Assembly: GCA_028564705.1 (NCBI GenBank) | Contig: JAPXFQ010001301.1 | Location: forward strand, 124,001 to 188,000 | DNA: 64,000 nucleotides | DNA from: Apricaphanius iberus | Taxonomy: Eukaryota; Chordata; Actinopteri; Cyprinodontiformes; Aphaniidae | Reading direction: 5' to 3' | Shown: in pieces, positions 33,690-46,691 of the stretch | Layout of the letters: each line of letters begins with the position of its first letter | How positions within the stretch are numbered: the first letter of the stretch is position 1 | The notes under the pieces: generated by a model | Told to the model about the DNA's origin: nothing | The model's database searches: none | What the model saw: only the letters and a program-made list of their open reading frames with translations | Translations under genes and position numbers: made by a program

Positions 33690-35655
33690 TCTCTGCCGTG
33701 TCTGCACTGCCTTCGAACAAAGGCTACAAAAAAGAAGAAAATGAGAGTTGGGGTTACCAAAAAATATAGGATGATGCACAGTGTAAGAATACATTAGTGC
33801 TGATTTACATGAGTTGATTCATGCCAGTAAATAATTGGTCAACGAAAAAGTAAGCTGGTCATCTTTAGTCAGGTGGGAAAGACATCAGAGTAAAACGTTA
33901 AAACCATTAGACCAGTTGTCTGAGTAAATTATTTGTCGATATCCCAATCTGAAAATGAATGTCATTCCAGAGAGGCACAGAAGATCCAAACATGTATATA
34001 AATTAATTCTGAAAGTGTGATTTGAAAAATAACTTGTCAATGAGTAGTTTGGGCTAAAAATGCCATAGAATGTGATCAGAGTGTGGAGTGACTCCAACTG
34101 ATCAGTTGTTCCATAATGTCTAGTTTTAAATGCGAGTCTCATCCTGATCCAGCGTCAGTCTTTGCTTTGCATGAAAATTTGCTCTCCACAACCACACAGC
34201 AGGGAAAAAATAACTGATTACCACTGTACCTGCTGCTCCAGGGTGAAAGCTTAAGTGGATTTTAAGTGGCTTTTACATTCTCTTTGAAAGTCATAGCAAT
34301 TGAAAGTTAAATCATAAAATATAAAGATGAATTATTTGGTACAGGCAAAAGTCATCATTAAAATCCTGGACAGTTTCACTTCATTTAACTTGCCATACTA
34401 TTTACTAAAACTAACAAAAAACTATGTCAATTTAAATGTTATAGTTATAACAGAAAAAATCTGATACTTTATTCAGAGGAACATCCCCGAGTGAGAAAAT
34501 AATAGCAACATCAGACAATCCAGAGTAAATGAGATTTTTCCAGCTGTGGTTAGATTTCAGTGATTAAAACCAAAACACTTCCACTTACAACACTGAGGTT
34601 CCTGTGATGCTTGGTATACATTATAGGACGAGACCAAACTCAGTAGGTTTAACTAACAAAAAAACATGGATAGGTCTAAATCTAAGTTTATATAATGAGG
34701 GAGGATGTGGTAAAAAAGTTAACCGTAGTGTTTTTTCTCTGGAAACAGTAAACAGGTAGATTGAAGGAATAAGGCTACCAACCAGAATCTTAAGATACTT
34801 TTAAAGTTATAAACTTTGACCCAGAATTATCATAGTTCTTCTGCCAGAATCATTCAGTTCATTTTTGCTGGGGCTTTTCTTTTCATTTATTAGAAAGCAT
34901 TGGGCGAAATGTGGGGTAGTCACCAGACCATCCCAGGACAACATAGAGACGCCAGGAAAGACAACCCTGTACCCACACACAGCTGAAGGGTATTTAGACT
35001 TAACAGTAAGCTTATTTCACAGCTGATGTGTTGAGATGAATGAGTATAAATAATGGTTTACATTTGTAATGGTAGGCTCATTATATTACGAATGAGCTAA
35101 AGCCAACCCTCCTGCCTGTTAATTAGCAGTTGATATTGGTTCACTTCCTCCACACAGTAAAACAACACAGCTTATGGACTGTATATAGTCAATCTAAATG
35201 GGTCTCACAAGAACCTAATTTTGAGCATGCAGCCATTTTATACCCATCCTACTTAATAAGGGCCCAAATACATATGCTGACTGGGTAGTCAGGTGCTTTC
35301 TCTCAGCAGAAGGATGTGCTAGGACCATCACAGATCATGTATTATAAAAGATTTGCAAGAGATGTTGCAACATGAACTTCTGTGTAGTTTACACTGGATA
35401 ATTCAGGCCTGTTTTGGTGGTAACAGGTGGTCTTGAAATAGTTATTGTTGGCACATCCTTCAGTTGTATATCATGTTCCACATCATATCAAAGTTGATCT
35501 GTAGGCTTGTTATCTGACTTTGGAGCCCAGTGATAGTGAACCGTGTCAGTTTTGGTAGTGCTAACATGATATTTGTAGGATAAATCAATGCTTCCAACTT
35601 GTATTCATCAATTTTGACAGACATTTGACTGACAATAAAACTTCATGTATTTTTT
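33690..35655 (+). other. Probable 3' UTR of the host gene
   Basis: There is no coding signal after the stop. The clearest polyadenylation hexamer is AATAAA at 35634-35639, just before a Tc1-type MITE at 35657. A 3' UTR of roughly 1.9 kb is therefore proposed; earlier weak signals could also be used. Confidence 0.4.
35634..35639 (+). terminator. Candidate polyadenylation signal
   Basis: AATAAA in the context GACTGACAATAAAACTTC, the last one before the MITE. It is assigned to the host gene by position only. Confidence 0.35.
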
Positions 35656-35656
35656 T

Positions 35657-35915
35657 AGTGTGAGGCAAAAAAGTATTTAATTGACTTTAATTGCACAAGT
35701 TCTCCCGCTTAAAACGATGAGAGAGGTCTGCAATTTTCATCCATAAATTCTTTAAAAATCAGACCATGTGATTTTCTGGATTTTGTTTTACTAATTCTGT
35801 CTCTCCTAGCTGAGGTATACCTATGATGAAAATGACAGGCCTCTCTCATCGTTTTAAGTGGAATAAATTGCACAACTGGTGGCTGACAAAATATTTTTGA
35901 CCCCACTGTATCTGA
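35657..35915. mobile_element. Tc1/mariner fold-back MITE
   Basis: Long imperfect inverted repeats face each other: GCTTAAAACGATGAGAGAGG at about 35708 and CCTCTCTCATCGTTTTAAGT at about 35840. The outer ends are TAGTGTGAGGCAAAAAAGTA and, reversed, TACAGTGGGGTCAAAAATAT, with TA at each edge as expected for a Tc1/mariner target site. It contains no transposase. The family is widespread in fishes. Confidence 0.85.
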
Positions 35916-37100
35916 TTAGGTGAGCCTTTGTGAATTGCTGGTGCAGTTTTCTGTACTTTGCTTGATAAACATGTTACCCATTGCTGCATCTCATCCACCT
36001 TAAGGGTCTACGTCTTGTGCATTCAGTCATGGCATTCTCCATACCTTGTAATAAGTTTATATTTCCCTTTCTATTTTTCTGAACAGTCTACCCAGTTTCC
36101 TCTGACCTTTGAGATAAGCAAGGCATTTCAGTGAACTGCTGCTCACTGGATAATTTCATTCTCTTCAGAGAATAATTTTTTACTTTGGAGTTCTCACAAT
36201 AGATTCACAATTTGTGAAACACTTGGGCCCCCTATTCACAGAAATGAAACCAGGTGTTGCAACAAAGGTATTTAAACGTGTCTCATCAAAATGAGTGTAT
36301 CAGGACACTGTAAACTATCTAAAAACGGAGGCTACGTTGTCTCCGCCATTTTTTCTGGATGATGGCACTGCATGCGCAGCTCTATGATAAAGTAAACAAA
36401 CATGGCACTTTATGTTGTTACAGTCCTAATAAAGCAAATACTGACCTTATTATGGATCCTACTCATTCACCAGCTCAAAATATGGATGCAGAGAATCACA
36501 GACACCATATACTTTGGAATAAAGCTCTAATTTGAAGCTAGCGTTGTTGTGTTTGCCACAAGGTTGACTGTGGATGCTCGGAGGGGTTTTTTCTGGTAGT
36601 ATTACAGCACCACCAATAGGATAATCCATTTTTGAAATAATCCCTATTTCTTGTGTAAACAGGGCCTTAGACCAACTTGTCTGGCACCTATTCTGCAGCT
36701 CAGTTTGAGCATCAGCAAGATGTTTTCACCAGATCTAAAGTCACAAAATTGCTGCTAAGTGTATGGCTTATTTGATGTTCATCCTAAAAAGTTAAATTAA
36801 ACAAATTAACATATTTAAATAGTTGTGTGGTTGATTGGTTTATTTGACCATTGACATTGTAAGTGAGTGGCCATCAACTATCTTGTATTTACGTATGAAG
36901 TGAAGTGCTTTCATTTGCTTATATTCTGAAAAATGAGCTTCAGATTTTTTGTGTGGCATTCTGTCTGGCATGTAAGTAATTCTGGGTAAGAGATTTCTAT
37001 TTATGTATTTATTTGTTTGTTTTCAGACTACATGCAAACACTTACCTTATCACTCATTCGGGCAGATTGTAGACATAGAGAAGAGTAAGCCTGGTATAAA
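35916..37100. other. No supported gene (1.2 kb)
   Basis: Anonymous AT-rich DNA downstream of the host gene. Confidence 0.4.
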
Positions 37101-38051
37101 CAGTGTTGGGCATCTTACATTTAAAAAGTAATTCGTTATATTTAAAAATTACTTTTTCCAAGAATTAACTGAGTTATTAGTAAGTCAGTTACCACCCTGT
37201 AAAGTAACTGTGACATTGTTTTTATGTTCTATAACCCAGTTAGGTTCTATAATATGTCAAAGATTTTTAGAATAACTGAATAAAGAATAAAACACTATAT
37301 ACAGTATTTTAGAACATTTGGTATTTATTGAACTTGACTTAATATTGCAGCCATATGCAGAAAAATAGAACTACATACAGTAAAAATAAGAACTAGAAAA
37401 AAATAATCACATACTTTCATTCAAGTGCAAAACAAAGACAGACAAATGTGGGCAAAAAGAAGAAAAGGAAAATCTGTCCGAATGTAGTGCAAACCTCTGT
37501 ATCTGTAGTATTGCATTATTCAACTCCTAAGTATGCAGAAAAAAAGGTATTAATCTACATACCACTAAGTATGCTGATTAAGCATGTATGTTCTCAGTGA
37601 AGATAAACAATAAAAAATATATACTAAAATACTCCCCTCATCTAACAACTAGGAGAAGGTTTTTGAATATTTTTGTCAGATAGTCTTCCTCTTTGGAGAG
37701 AAAGCAGGCTTACTGAAGGTAAATCGAGTAGTGTTGATATTTCCAGTTCAAAAACGCTACTTTCGAATTTCCTTGACTCACTTGTGCTTAAAGCATGTGG
37801 TGAGACAATGAGACCAATCATGGTCTCCGTCCATCCAGCCAATCATCATTGTATTTGTAACGCCGTCATCACAGAAATCTGCTCTCCCTGCAGCTGAATG
37901 TGGCCATCAAAAAACCTGACACGCCACATTACATCCCCAATAACAGTAACAGCATTGCAACAATGGGAAAGGAAATTAGATTACTCTGTTATCTAAAAAA
38001 TAACTCCATTAGTAACAGTGTTATACTGAAATGTCATTACTCACAACACTG
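37101..38051. mobile_element. hAT-type MITE, full copy
   Basis: The left end is CAGTGTTGGGCATC and the right end, reversed, CAGTGTTGTGAGTAATG, giving an 8-bp perfect terminal inverted repeat. Flanking octamers GGTATAAA and GGAATTAA agree at six of eight positions, fitting a decayed 8-bp hAT target duplication. The subterminal DNA is rich in GTAAC/GTTAC motifs. No transposase is present. Related copies lie at 17357-17680 and 41020-42205. Confidence 0.85.
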
Positions 38052-38351
38052 GGAATTAAAATGGCAAAACCTGAAGTTAGGTGCTATGAAATAATAGTAA
38101 TGTCAAATGTGTGGATTGGTAAGTAAAACAACTTTTCCACATTAGTGATGGTCTGTCTTCATACTGCACACTATGAAAAAATACTTTCAGATAATGACTT
38201 TTTATTGGCCTACCTCATGGCTACTTAAAAACACTGTGAAATGATTGGTTACAAATATTACATCTTTTTTACAGGACAACACACACACAACACAAAAACA
38301 ATCAAGACATTAAGAACATCCCTGTACACATTAAGATGGACTTTGTTGTTC

Positions 38352-38447
38352 AATGTTCAAACCCCATTATTTTTATTTTTGTTTATACCATACATATTGA
38401 TTTGTAATCTTAACATGAAAATGTTATACATGGAGATTAGTTTTGAT
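38352..38447 (+). repeat. Direct repeat copy 1
   Basis: About 95 bp beginning AATGTTCAAACCCCATTATT is repeated at 39375-39462 with one substitution and a small indel. The intervening DNA is unique. Confidence 0.85.
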
Positions 38448-39374
38448 GTGCGCCACAATCTCGGCAAAAAATGCTGTCCTTCTGTAACATTGCTTCTAGA
38501 TGGGTGTATGAAAATCTTTCTCTATTTTATACAGCAGATGCACATTGTTTGATTTCAATAAGTCAAAATACTCTTTACAGTGCATGAGATCCTAATATCG
38601 AAACACATTTTTTCTCTGTTTTGTACAGTATATACATATTGTACAAGATGTTTGATGAACTTACAGGATTTTCTTTTCATGTCATCATGTGTAAATTTCA
38701 GCGTAAACATGCAAAAATCTGTGCTCTTTAACATAAAGATCTGATTCGAGCACACCTAAGCTACTACATGAAGCTCATTGTGTCACTGCATAGAGTCTGT
38801 CACATCATAAAACACAGCTATATCATCAGTTTTTAAACAAGCTTTACATAAATAAGCAACACCTATTTAAATATTTTATTAAAAGAAGTGATTTTACAAG
38901 CATGTTAGCTAGTTGGTTTGAACAAAATTGGAAGAACATATCGGAAAGGACACAGAAGAATGCTGATGCACTGCCTGATATAACCAATGGAGTCCACAAT
39001 TGTTTGAGGTCTATAGGAATTTTATCATTTGTTTAATACTATCAATGATACTCAGAAATACATCATCACCACTGTAAGAGGTACAATAAGATGGAAACTG
39101 GCGTCTCTTCTTTTACAGCTTATTTGCAGGATATGCATTTTTTACCTTCCCTTAATTATCAAAATATTTTATTTTATTTTTTCTGTTCTTTACCTTGCAC
39201 ATAAATTTTGCATTACCCTCTTTTTTGTGTAATTAACATCTTGAACATATGTCACTAAAACTGGTCTAAGTTACATTATAACTCTGATAGCTATAATAAA
39301 TAAAGAGAACAAAGTGTGTAGCTATGAAATCCAGATTTACTATCTATGCATTATTTTCTGATACATTTTTTGGA
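38448..39374. other. No supported gene
   Basis: Anonymous AT-rich spacer between the two direct-repeat copies. Confidence 0.4.
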
Positions 39375-39462
39375 AATGTTCAAACCCCATTATTTTTATT
39401 TTTGTTTACACCATACATATTGATTTGTAATCTTAACATGAAAATTAGGAGATTAGTTTTGA
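39375..39462 (+). repeat. Direct repeat copy 2
   Basis: Second copy of the repeat at 38352-38447, ending GAGATTAGTTTTGA in both cases. Confidence 0.85.
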
Positions 39463-41019
39463 CACTATTTGTGTGCCTCCTTGTGTACTGTAATTTCTAT
39501 TTATTAATTGATTTATATCTTTGGTTTTTACCAGCCATGGTTAAGTCACAAGACAGTCTGAGCAACTATGTTTGAACCTGTTGTAGGAACGGTTTCCTGT
39601 TATTATATGTATTTATTGTCTGAGATAGCAAAAAATGGTTCCTGTATAAATGGTACATTTTGTGAAGAACTAATCAAAGAATAAATCTCTCCATCAATCA
39701 TGTGGTGTGATTATTTTGTTAGATAACCAGATTAATTGAATAGACCTGAACTTAATTGAATTAACTGAATTGAAAGTAGGACAAGCAAACAGCATCCCCT
39801 TCGGGGCTCAAGGGTCACTGTAACCAGCTACTGCAGCCATTATTAGCCGCTAGGCTAACGTCACCTCATCCCCTTTCCTCATCGACCACGGAGCAACTCG
39901 GAGCTTAATCGTTCATAAGGTCTGTTTTGGTAGAGGCAAATTAGTTAGGATAACTAAAGGTGTTTCCCTTTTTTATTGTTGTTAACTTGTATAAGTTTTC
40001 ATTCTGCTACCTTTGGGTAAACCAGGCCTCGGCCTGAAACTATAATCAGTGTTTTAAAATACTTTCCCGACAAACAGTTGTTTTAAATCCTGCATTTTGA
40101 GCTATTCAATCAAACAGGAGTTTTCCTTTCTTTGTTTAATGTTTAATAAATCTATTTGAGCTACTTCAAATGCTCCACGTGTGTTACAGGGAGCTAAAGC
40201 TAAGATTAACCCACGTGTTCAGGTCCAGGCCAACCTCAATGAATAAACAATCAGGTGTTCAAATAAAGATCAGTTCAGAGAAGATTAAGAACAGAAACTA
40301 ATCATAATAGCCATGTTTGAGACTCTTTTTTTATCAAAATACTGGAATTAGATTGTTTACTGCCATAATCAATCGAAATTGAAGTAATTTTTCTAAAAGG
40401 TCAATGACTTCTTATTCAGATGAATTTTAACAAACATTTCTTGATCCAAAGAATGTTTTAATTTTCCTTACATTGTTTTATTGGTTTACACATAAATCAA
40501 TTGTGCTAAATTAGTTCAAACTAATTACAATTGGTAAACTATTTTAGCTTAAGTTCCAGCATCTGAAAACCAAGCCCTGAATTCTTAAAGCACCAATATT
40601 CCTTTAATGCATAAATTAAAATTCATAATTTGTATTTTTATTGCATTTTTTATCCATGCGTGTTCTATTATTTTTAGTTATTCCTTTAGTTGATCAGTAG
40701 TGTGTGAGTTCCTATTCTGTGTGATTAGATGTTTGTATTTACCTTCTTTTATAAATAAACTCTTGTATTTTGGAAAGTCACTGTTTGTCAGTTTTTGTTC
40801 CACACACATATGGCAAGGTTTCATGATCAATAGACGGTAAAGAATTAATTTCTTCAGATTATGAGACTGATATAGACATTTGGCTATTAAAATAGTTCCT
40901 GATAAAGGTGGTGCCCCGAATATTAATAATTTTTCATAAATAATTGTTTAAATTTACCTCCATGATAAGTCCTTTAACTAAATAGCCAAATAGCTGCATT
41001 TTACCTTAAATCCACAACA
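39463..41019. other. No supported gene (1.6 kb)
   Basis: AT-rich DNA. A less AT-rich patch at 39790-39920 has no recognisable gene. Confidence 0.35.
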
Positions 41020-42205
41020 ACACAGTATTTTAGACCATTTGGTATTTTAACTTGACTCAATAAGATTGAAGCTGTATGCAGAAAAATAAAAATATACAAA
41101 CAGTAAATATTGGAAATACATAATCACACAATGTTTATAAAAGTACAAAACAAAGACAGACAGCTGTGGGTAAAATGAAATAAAGAAAATCTGTCAATGA
41201 AGTTGATCAAATCTATATATGTAATATTGGACAGTAAACAGAGCACTATCCAACTGGTTTTAGTAGACATTTTAAGATTAATTTTGTATCATTTGGTCAC
41301 ATGACCTGGAAGCTATTGAAGGAAAACCTGTAATATTACAGTAGAATTGTTAATATAAAATATTATATGCAATCAAATGTCAAATAAATTGTTGTGTAAG
41401 GTTCTTTAGATGTAGAAGATATTTATAGACTGATTTGGTGTCACCTGCGGTCACATGAACTGAAAGCTATAATGCTGAAAAATATCACATATTTTACAGT
41501 AACATAGGTGTTGTGGAGATTGACCTGGAGAACTGATTCAGCACAGCTGACTGCAACAAAGAATGTTGTTCGCCGGAAAGGTGCTCTCTCTCCTTTCCAC
41601 CAATCCCACCTGCTTTATTCAGTGTGACATTGTAATTGCAGTCACCTGTGCTGAATCAGTTCTCCAGGTCAATCCCCACCCATTACATCACAATATTAAT
41701 AAGAAATATCGGTGTATTATGTTCCTTGGATATCGAGCAACAATTTATTTATATTTTGGGGTTACTTTGTAGGTAGATCTCACAGGTATTTTCTAGGATG
41801 TATGGATATTTATTGAAAACCAAACCCACCGTCTTCAGGAGCAAGCAGCGGTGCAGTTCTGGGTGAGACCTTGGAAGGAGTGTCTGCTTTAATTAAACGC
41901 CGCCTAATATTCAACTTAAAACTAAGTTCACAACTAAGTTTCTTACAGCATGCAGACAGCAAGAGCACTCTTGCACACTCACCAAATCATCATCATATTT
42001 GCAGCGGCGAAACCTGCGCTCTCTTCCTGCAGCTGAAGTGTGACTGTCAGAAAGCCTGACATTCCTGTGCTTCATTCAACCACATTGTACTAAAGTGCCA
42101 CTTTACATACACAGTAACGGCGGTGTAACGATAGGAAAAGAAATTAATCAGATAACTCCGTTACCTAAAAATTAACACTGTTAGTAATGCCGTTATAGAC
42201 ACTTG
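41020..42205. mobile_element. hAT-type MITE, second copy with insertions
   Basis: 41020-41235 matches 37310-37520 (TATGCAGAAAAATA, CAAAACAAAGACAGACA), and 41860-42205 matches the right part of the same element (CTGCAGCTGAA, CCTGACA, AATAACTCC/ATAACTCCGTTACC). The middle, about 41240-41850, is absent from the reference copy and carries a fold-back element. Confidence 0.72.
41515..41677. mobile_element. Near-perfect fold-back element
   Basis: Arms 41515-41556 and 41636-41677 are inverted repeats of 42 bp with only two mismatches, around a 79-bp loop. The arms start GGAGATTGACCTGGAGAACT. The family was not recognised, and no clear target duplication was found. Confidence 0.85.
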
Positions 42206-44054
42206 AATGAATGAATGTTTACTTACAAGCTAAGGGATGAAACTATTCAGATATGACAACCGCCAGATAAGTATGGGGATATATCTTCAATTATTTGATC
42301 AACATGCTTTGACTTTACACAGCAGAACCAAGAAGGCATTCCATCATTAGGACAACTCCCAGTGCTTGACTTTTGTTGGAACGAACCTCCTTGCTTAAAA
42401 CCCAGTTCTATAGTTCCATGCGTGTTACTTTATCAGACATCCAGGAGAGGAATCCAGTTTTTTGACTTTATTAAAGCAGATCAAATATTCATGTTACAGA
42501 GCGTCTGAGTAGTTCACTCAGACGGGTCCGCTCGCAGTCTGACAAAGCCCTCCTTTAAAACTTCACATTATATAGCTTTACACTTACACATGATTGGTTC
42601 TTCTCCTTGTGACATTGGCATTATGGCCTATCCCTCTTATGCATATTTAACATGGAAGTTTACTGAGTAGTGGAAAAACATGCAAGTTTACTCGTCAAAC
42701 CAATGGAAAAACTCCAACATCACTGCTGGCTTTTATCACTGCAGGCACATGCGTGGCATCCTGATGCCTCCTGCCAACTCCAGCTCTTTAACACGGGTTT
42801 AACTGGTTTTTAATTCTTTTTAACAGCAGAAAGCTACCACATGACACAAAGATGTGAAAAATATAAACAAAACAATATGATTATCTTCCTGGACAAAATC
42901 ATTACCAACCCACGTTTTCTTTCTTTTTCTTTATTGGGAAGAACAAATCTTAACTTGGCGTTTTCATCTTCGCTCTAACACAGCCTTTCATCTGGACTCC
43001 TGTCTCAGATGCTCTGAGCCAGTTAGGGGCGGGGCTGCATTGTTGACAAGGCCGCTACTTCTTTCAAAATAAAAGCTTGCAACTAAAACATTTCAAAGTC
43101 AAATATTTTTCTCCTCCAGGGTTCTCCAATATTGGGGGAGACAAGTGCCTCCCCCGTCCCCCGTTCCTACACCACACCAATAAAAATGTCTAATTTGACA
43201 TCCTCTTTACCATAAATAACTAATAGAAATGATAACAGGTTAGTCGAACAAAGCACACATGATGTGAAATACATAAAATACATTTATTTTTATTTCAAAT
43301 AGTCAATGAAAAATACACTTGTTTGAGCCAAATGGGCCCGTTAACAACGTGTTTTTGAGTGCATTTCAGTTTGCTTATTGTTGCGTTTGTAAAAACACTT
43401 GGGTGCCTTGATAACAGACCCAAACACCTCCCATTAGAACTGCTATGGCTCAATGTATGCTATTTCTAATGCCATGATTGAGGACAGTGTTACATCCAGG
43501 TCCAAAGCATTCATTGTTTTAGTCTTATTCAGTCCAACCATGAAAAAAAAAACAATTTCTGCTGCATTTGAGTGTGGAAGGACATTAGCTAGCTTTATAA
43601 CCTAAGCAAACCCATCAACTTTGAAAAGAATTAACCGAGAAGGTGTAATTATCCTCCTACATATGTCATAGTTTTCATGCTGATCACACCACTGTGTGTG
43701 TGTAGAAAATTGACCTTACTCTGTTATTCATTGATGAAAGTTTTCATCAAAAAGCTTCCAGGTCAAAAGTTGTTGGGGATGCCAGGTCATTGGGTCTGTG
43801 AACTTGAAAAAGTTCAAGAAATCTAAGAAAGAACACAAAATAAACTTATAAGCGCAACAGGTGGAAAAACCTTCACTCTTCATGAAGATTAAACCCTTCT
43901 GGTACTCCACATTCACACAGACTTAGACTCTGAGTAGGGTCTCTGTAAAAAATAAAAAAATAAAATAATAATCATATCATAATCAACCTTTAAACTTAGG
44001 TTAACATTTAATTTAAAATAAAATAAAAAATAATTTGTTAATTAGTTTAATAAA
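42206..44054. other. No supported gene (1.8 kb)
   Basis: Anonymous DNA with several short tracts. No protein family or named repeat was identified. Confidence 0.35.
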
Positions 44055-44058
44055 TTAA
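44055..44058. repeat. TTAA target duplication, left
   Basis: TTAA directly precedes the terminus AGGGACTC. Confidence 0.9.
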
Positions 44059-45287
44059 AGGGACTCTAAGGAAGTTTGAAATTTTGTGCTCGCGATTGCC
44101 CCATCAGGCCAAACGCGTAACTGCAGTCTTAGCGGTAAGCCCGTGCATGAGGCGTGCATGTTGTACATGCACTCGCAAGCGATCATAAACAACTAAGTCA
44201 GCTCTATACTCGACAATTTACAGCTTTGCACGCATAACTTCGACTGAGGTAATAAACGTGATGGAAGATATTTAGACCAAATCAATGTTAGTGTATTTCT
44301 AGGATATGATACGTGGGAAAATTTGTAGCAAAGTGAATCAAGTAGGAAGCCAAATAATAAAGATAAATTAATAAATCGTGTTGATTAATAAATCACCTGA
44401 GTTAATTTTTTGAAGAAAGAATTACAAATAAAAAACAAATGTTAATGTATTTTTTATTCTTTTTTTATTTGTATATTACTTGAGTAATATAATGAAGCAT
44501 TGCTAATCCCACTTGAGTAAACTTTTAGATGCTTCACAGAATGAAAATCAAACATATTTTAACCCAAAATAAACCAGACACGGAGCTACACTCTGTTACA
44601 GGAAAGCTCCTGTTTCTACATATAATTTTTAATGTAATCTGAATGATTAGCTTTTTGTTTCAATTTGAGGTCAAGTGAATATACAATAAACGCTGTAAAT
44701 GGTCACTGGAAGTACATTTTATCCTGTAAGATATATTAATACCTACTGTATTAGTTTTATATTTCAACAAATTACTTCTAGAAGGGTTTCCTCTGCTCAA
44801 AACAATTTTTTTTGTAATCATTTTATTTTGTTTTATTTTACTCTATATGAAATACCTGAATTTACCAAGAATTTCGTACTTAGGTGTCTGATATTTTAAA
44901 AGCAGATGTAACAGTACGCAAGCAACTTTTTTACCAAAACCTTGTTCACTGAGTTGCATTTTTGACAGCTACTTTTACTCAAGTAAAGGTACTGCTATTA
45001 TTACTTGAGTACAACTTTTGTGTACTCTACCCACATTTGTTTGTATTTTGCATCAAGTATTAGCAACATTATTTTTTTCATTGTAAACACAAAACCCTGA
45101 CCAAAACACTTTATGCCTTGTTTCAGTTAAGTTTATATAAAACATGCATTTCATCACATTAACCTGTAAACCTTCTTATGTTTCTTTTGAGGAATCCAGT
45201 CCAATTCAGAAGTTTCTGAGGAGAGCAGGGTGAGGAGCAGGTAGAGGGGGTCAGCGAGCTCGGTGCACCTGCTGCATTTGCCGACTG

Positions 45288-45797
45288 ATGCCCTCAGACC
45301 TGGACAATAAGTACTATAGACAGGATCCAGAAGGGTGTCTGAGCAGACATGCTCCTTTTAACTTGTTCCTCTTGGATGAAGGAATCTTGCGTTTGGCTCG
45401 GCCGACATGGAGTGACGTGGAGGCTCTGCGTGACAGCCAAGAATCTGGATCTGGTAACCGGGAGTATCGTTACTCTGCCTACAGAGTATTTAGCAACATG
45501 GACGTCTTGGCGCAGACGATCAGCTTGTGATTTTCTTCATGCTGTGTATGGAGGATCAGGGACAAAACCCCCGACCCATTTATGGTTTACGTTGGTTTTA
45601 AAGAAGTCCCGTTCCCCAGAAACCAACATGAAACTCATGACCAACTCAGAAATACTATTTACTTTTGTTGTTATTGTAGCAAAATATTCTTGCATATTTG
45701 TATTTGTCATAATTACATACATAAATTTGCTGTGTTCAGCTTAGAATGTTATCAGCTTTTGCTAGGGAATCACTTATCAAGTCCTGGAAAAAGATAA
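45288..45797 (+). pseudogene. P2X7-receptor C-terminal-domain-like ORF
   Basis: A single reading frame runs through [15 protein letters not shown], then [12 protein letters not shown], a TGA near 45528, and then [19 protein letters not shown]. The S-C-C-x-W-R-I-R ... Y-x-G-F-K signature is that of the intracellular cysteine-rich domain of P2X7 receptors, found also in many fish transposon-associated proteins. There are no P2X channel segments. One stop is the only break seen in the domain. It may be the end of a longer spliced ORF. Confidence 0.7.
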
Positions 45798-45818
45798 AAC
45801 AAAGAAATTAGAATTATG

Positions 45819-46103
45819 TCATTTTCTTCCACCAAAATGGAGAAAACATTTGGTTATCATCATTATCTCTCCTCTGCATTGCGGTGTCAGCATCAATTCA
45901 GCTGTAGGAGGAGGGATGAACCTGAAGAAAGGACCCAGGACCCATCTGGCTGAATGCGTCTTTTTGGGAGTCCCCCGGCAGAGCTGAGAGCTGTTCACAT
46001 GCACTGGAAGGTGGTTATGGTGTTTGTAGTCCAATGCAGCAAGGAATGTCCTGGCTTTATAGACGCAATATGAGAATGCAAAGCGTTTCCCCGCGTACAT
46101 CAA
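45819..46103 (-). pseudogene. Transposase-like C-terminal fragment
   Basis: An open reverse-strand frame of 94 codons with Y-K-A-R-T-F-L-A-A-L-D-Y-K-H-H-N-H, then K-K-T-H-S-A-R-W-V and F-R-F-I-P. This arrangement (A-L-D-Y-N-x-H followed by a K-x-S-x-R-W segment) is familiar from ORFs of fish TTAA-type transposons. It faces the P2X7-C-like frame tail to tail. Assignment is by recall and is tentative. Confidence 0.5.
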
Positions 46104-46691
46104 GATGTTTTTTTCTGGGAAGACTCAAGCTTAGAAGTGGTCCTGAAAAGAGACAAACAAAATAAAAAAAATTAAATAAAATCCACCATAGTGATATATA
46201 ATTTTGTGTCAGGGGTCATGCAACGATACAGATGCTAGTATTGGGGCGACATTGTTCTAATTTCAGCCAGAGCAAAAACTACAAACTGTCATGGTGTTCA
46301 TTCTCTTTTTTATTTTTGTGGCAGAAGTATCCAGTAAATTATTTTAGAAAAATTACAAGAATAAAAAAATCCTAATTATAAAACATATGAGATTGGAGAT
46401 ACATAATCTTTAATCATGTAGATCTAAATATCCTTTACCATCAAACTCAATTTTCAATGGTCCTAAAAACAGCAGAATATAATAATATAGGAGCAAAATA
46501 TGACAATACAAACTGACATATACACATAGAATTTCAGAGAGAATAATTTGTTACTCACACACTTGTTTTCAAAACTATTGGATATTCTAAAGCTTCATCC
46601 TGTTGATCCATTTAGTTGATGCTACACAGAAAAAAAAGCCTATAGCCTACATAAATTACAAAAACAGGGTAACTGTTCATCAAACAGGAAC

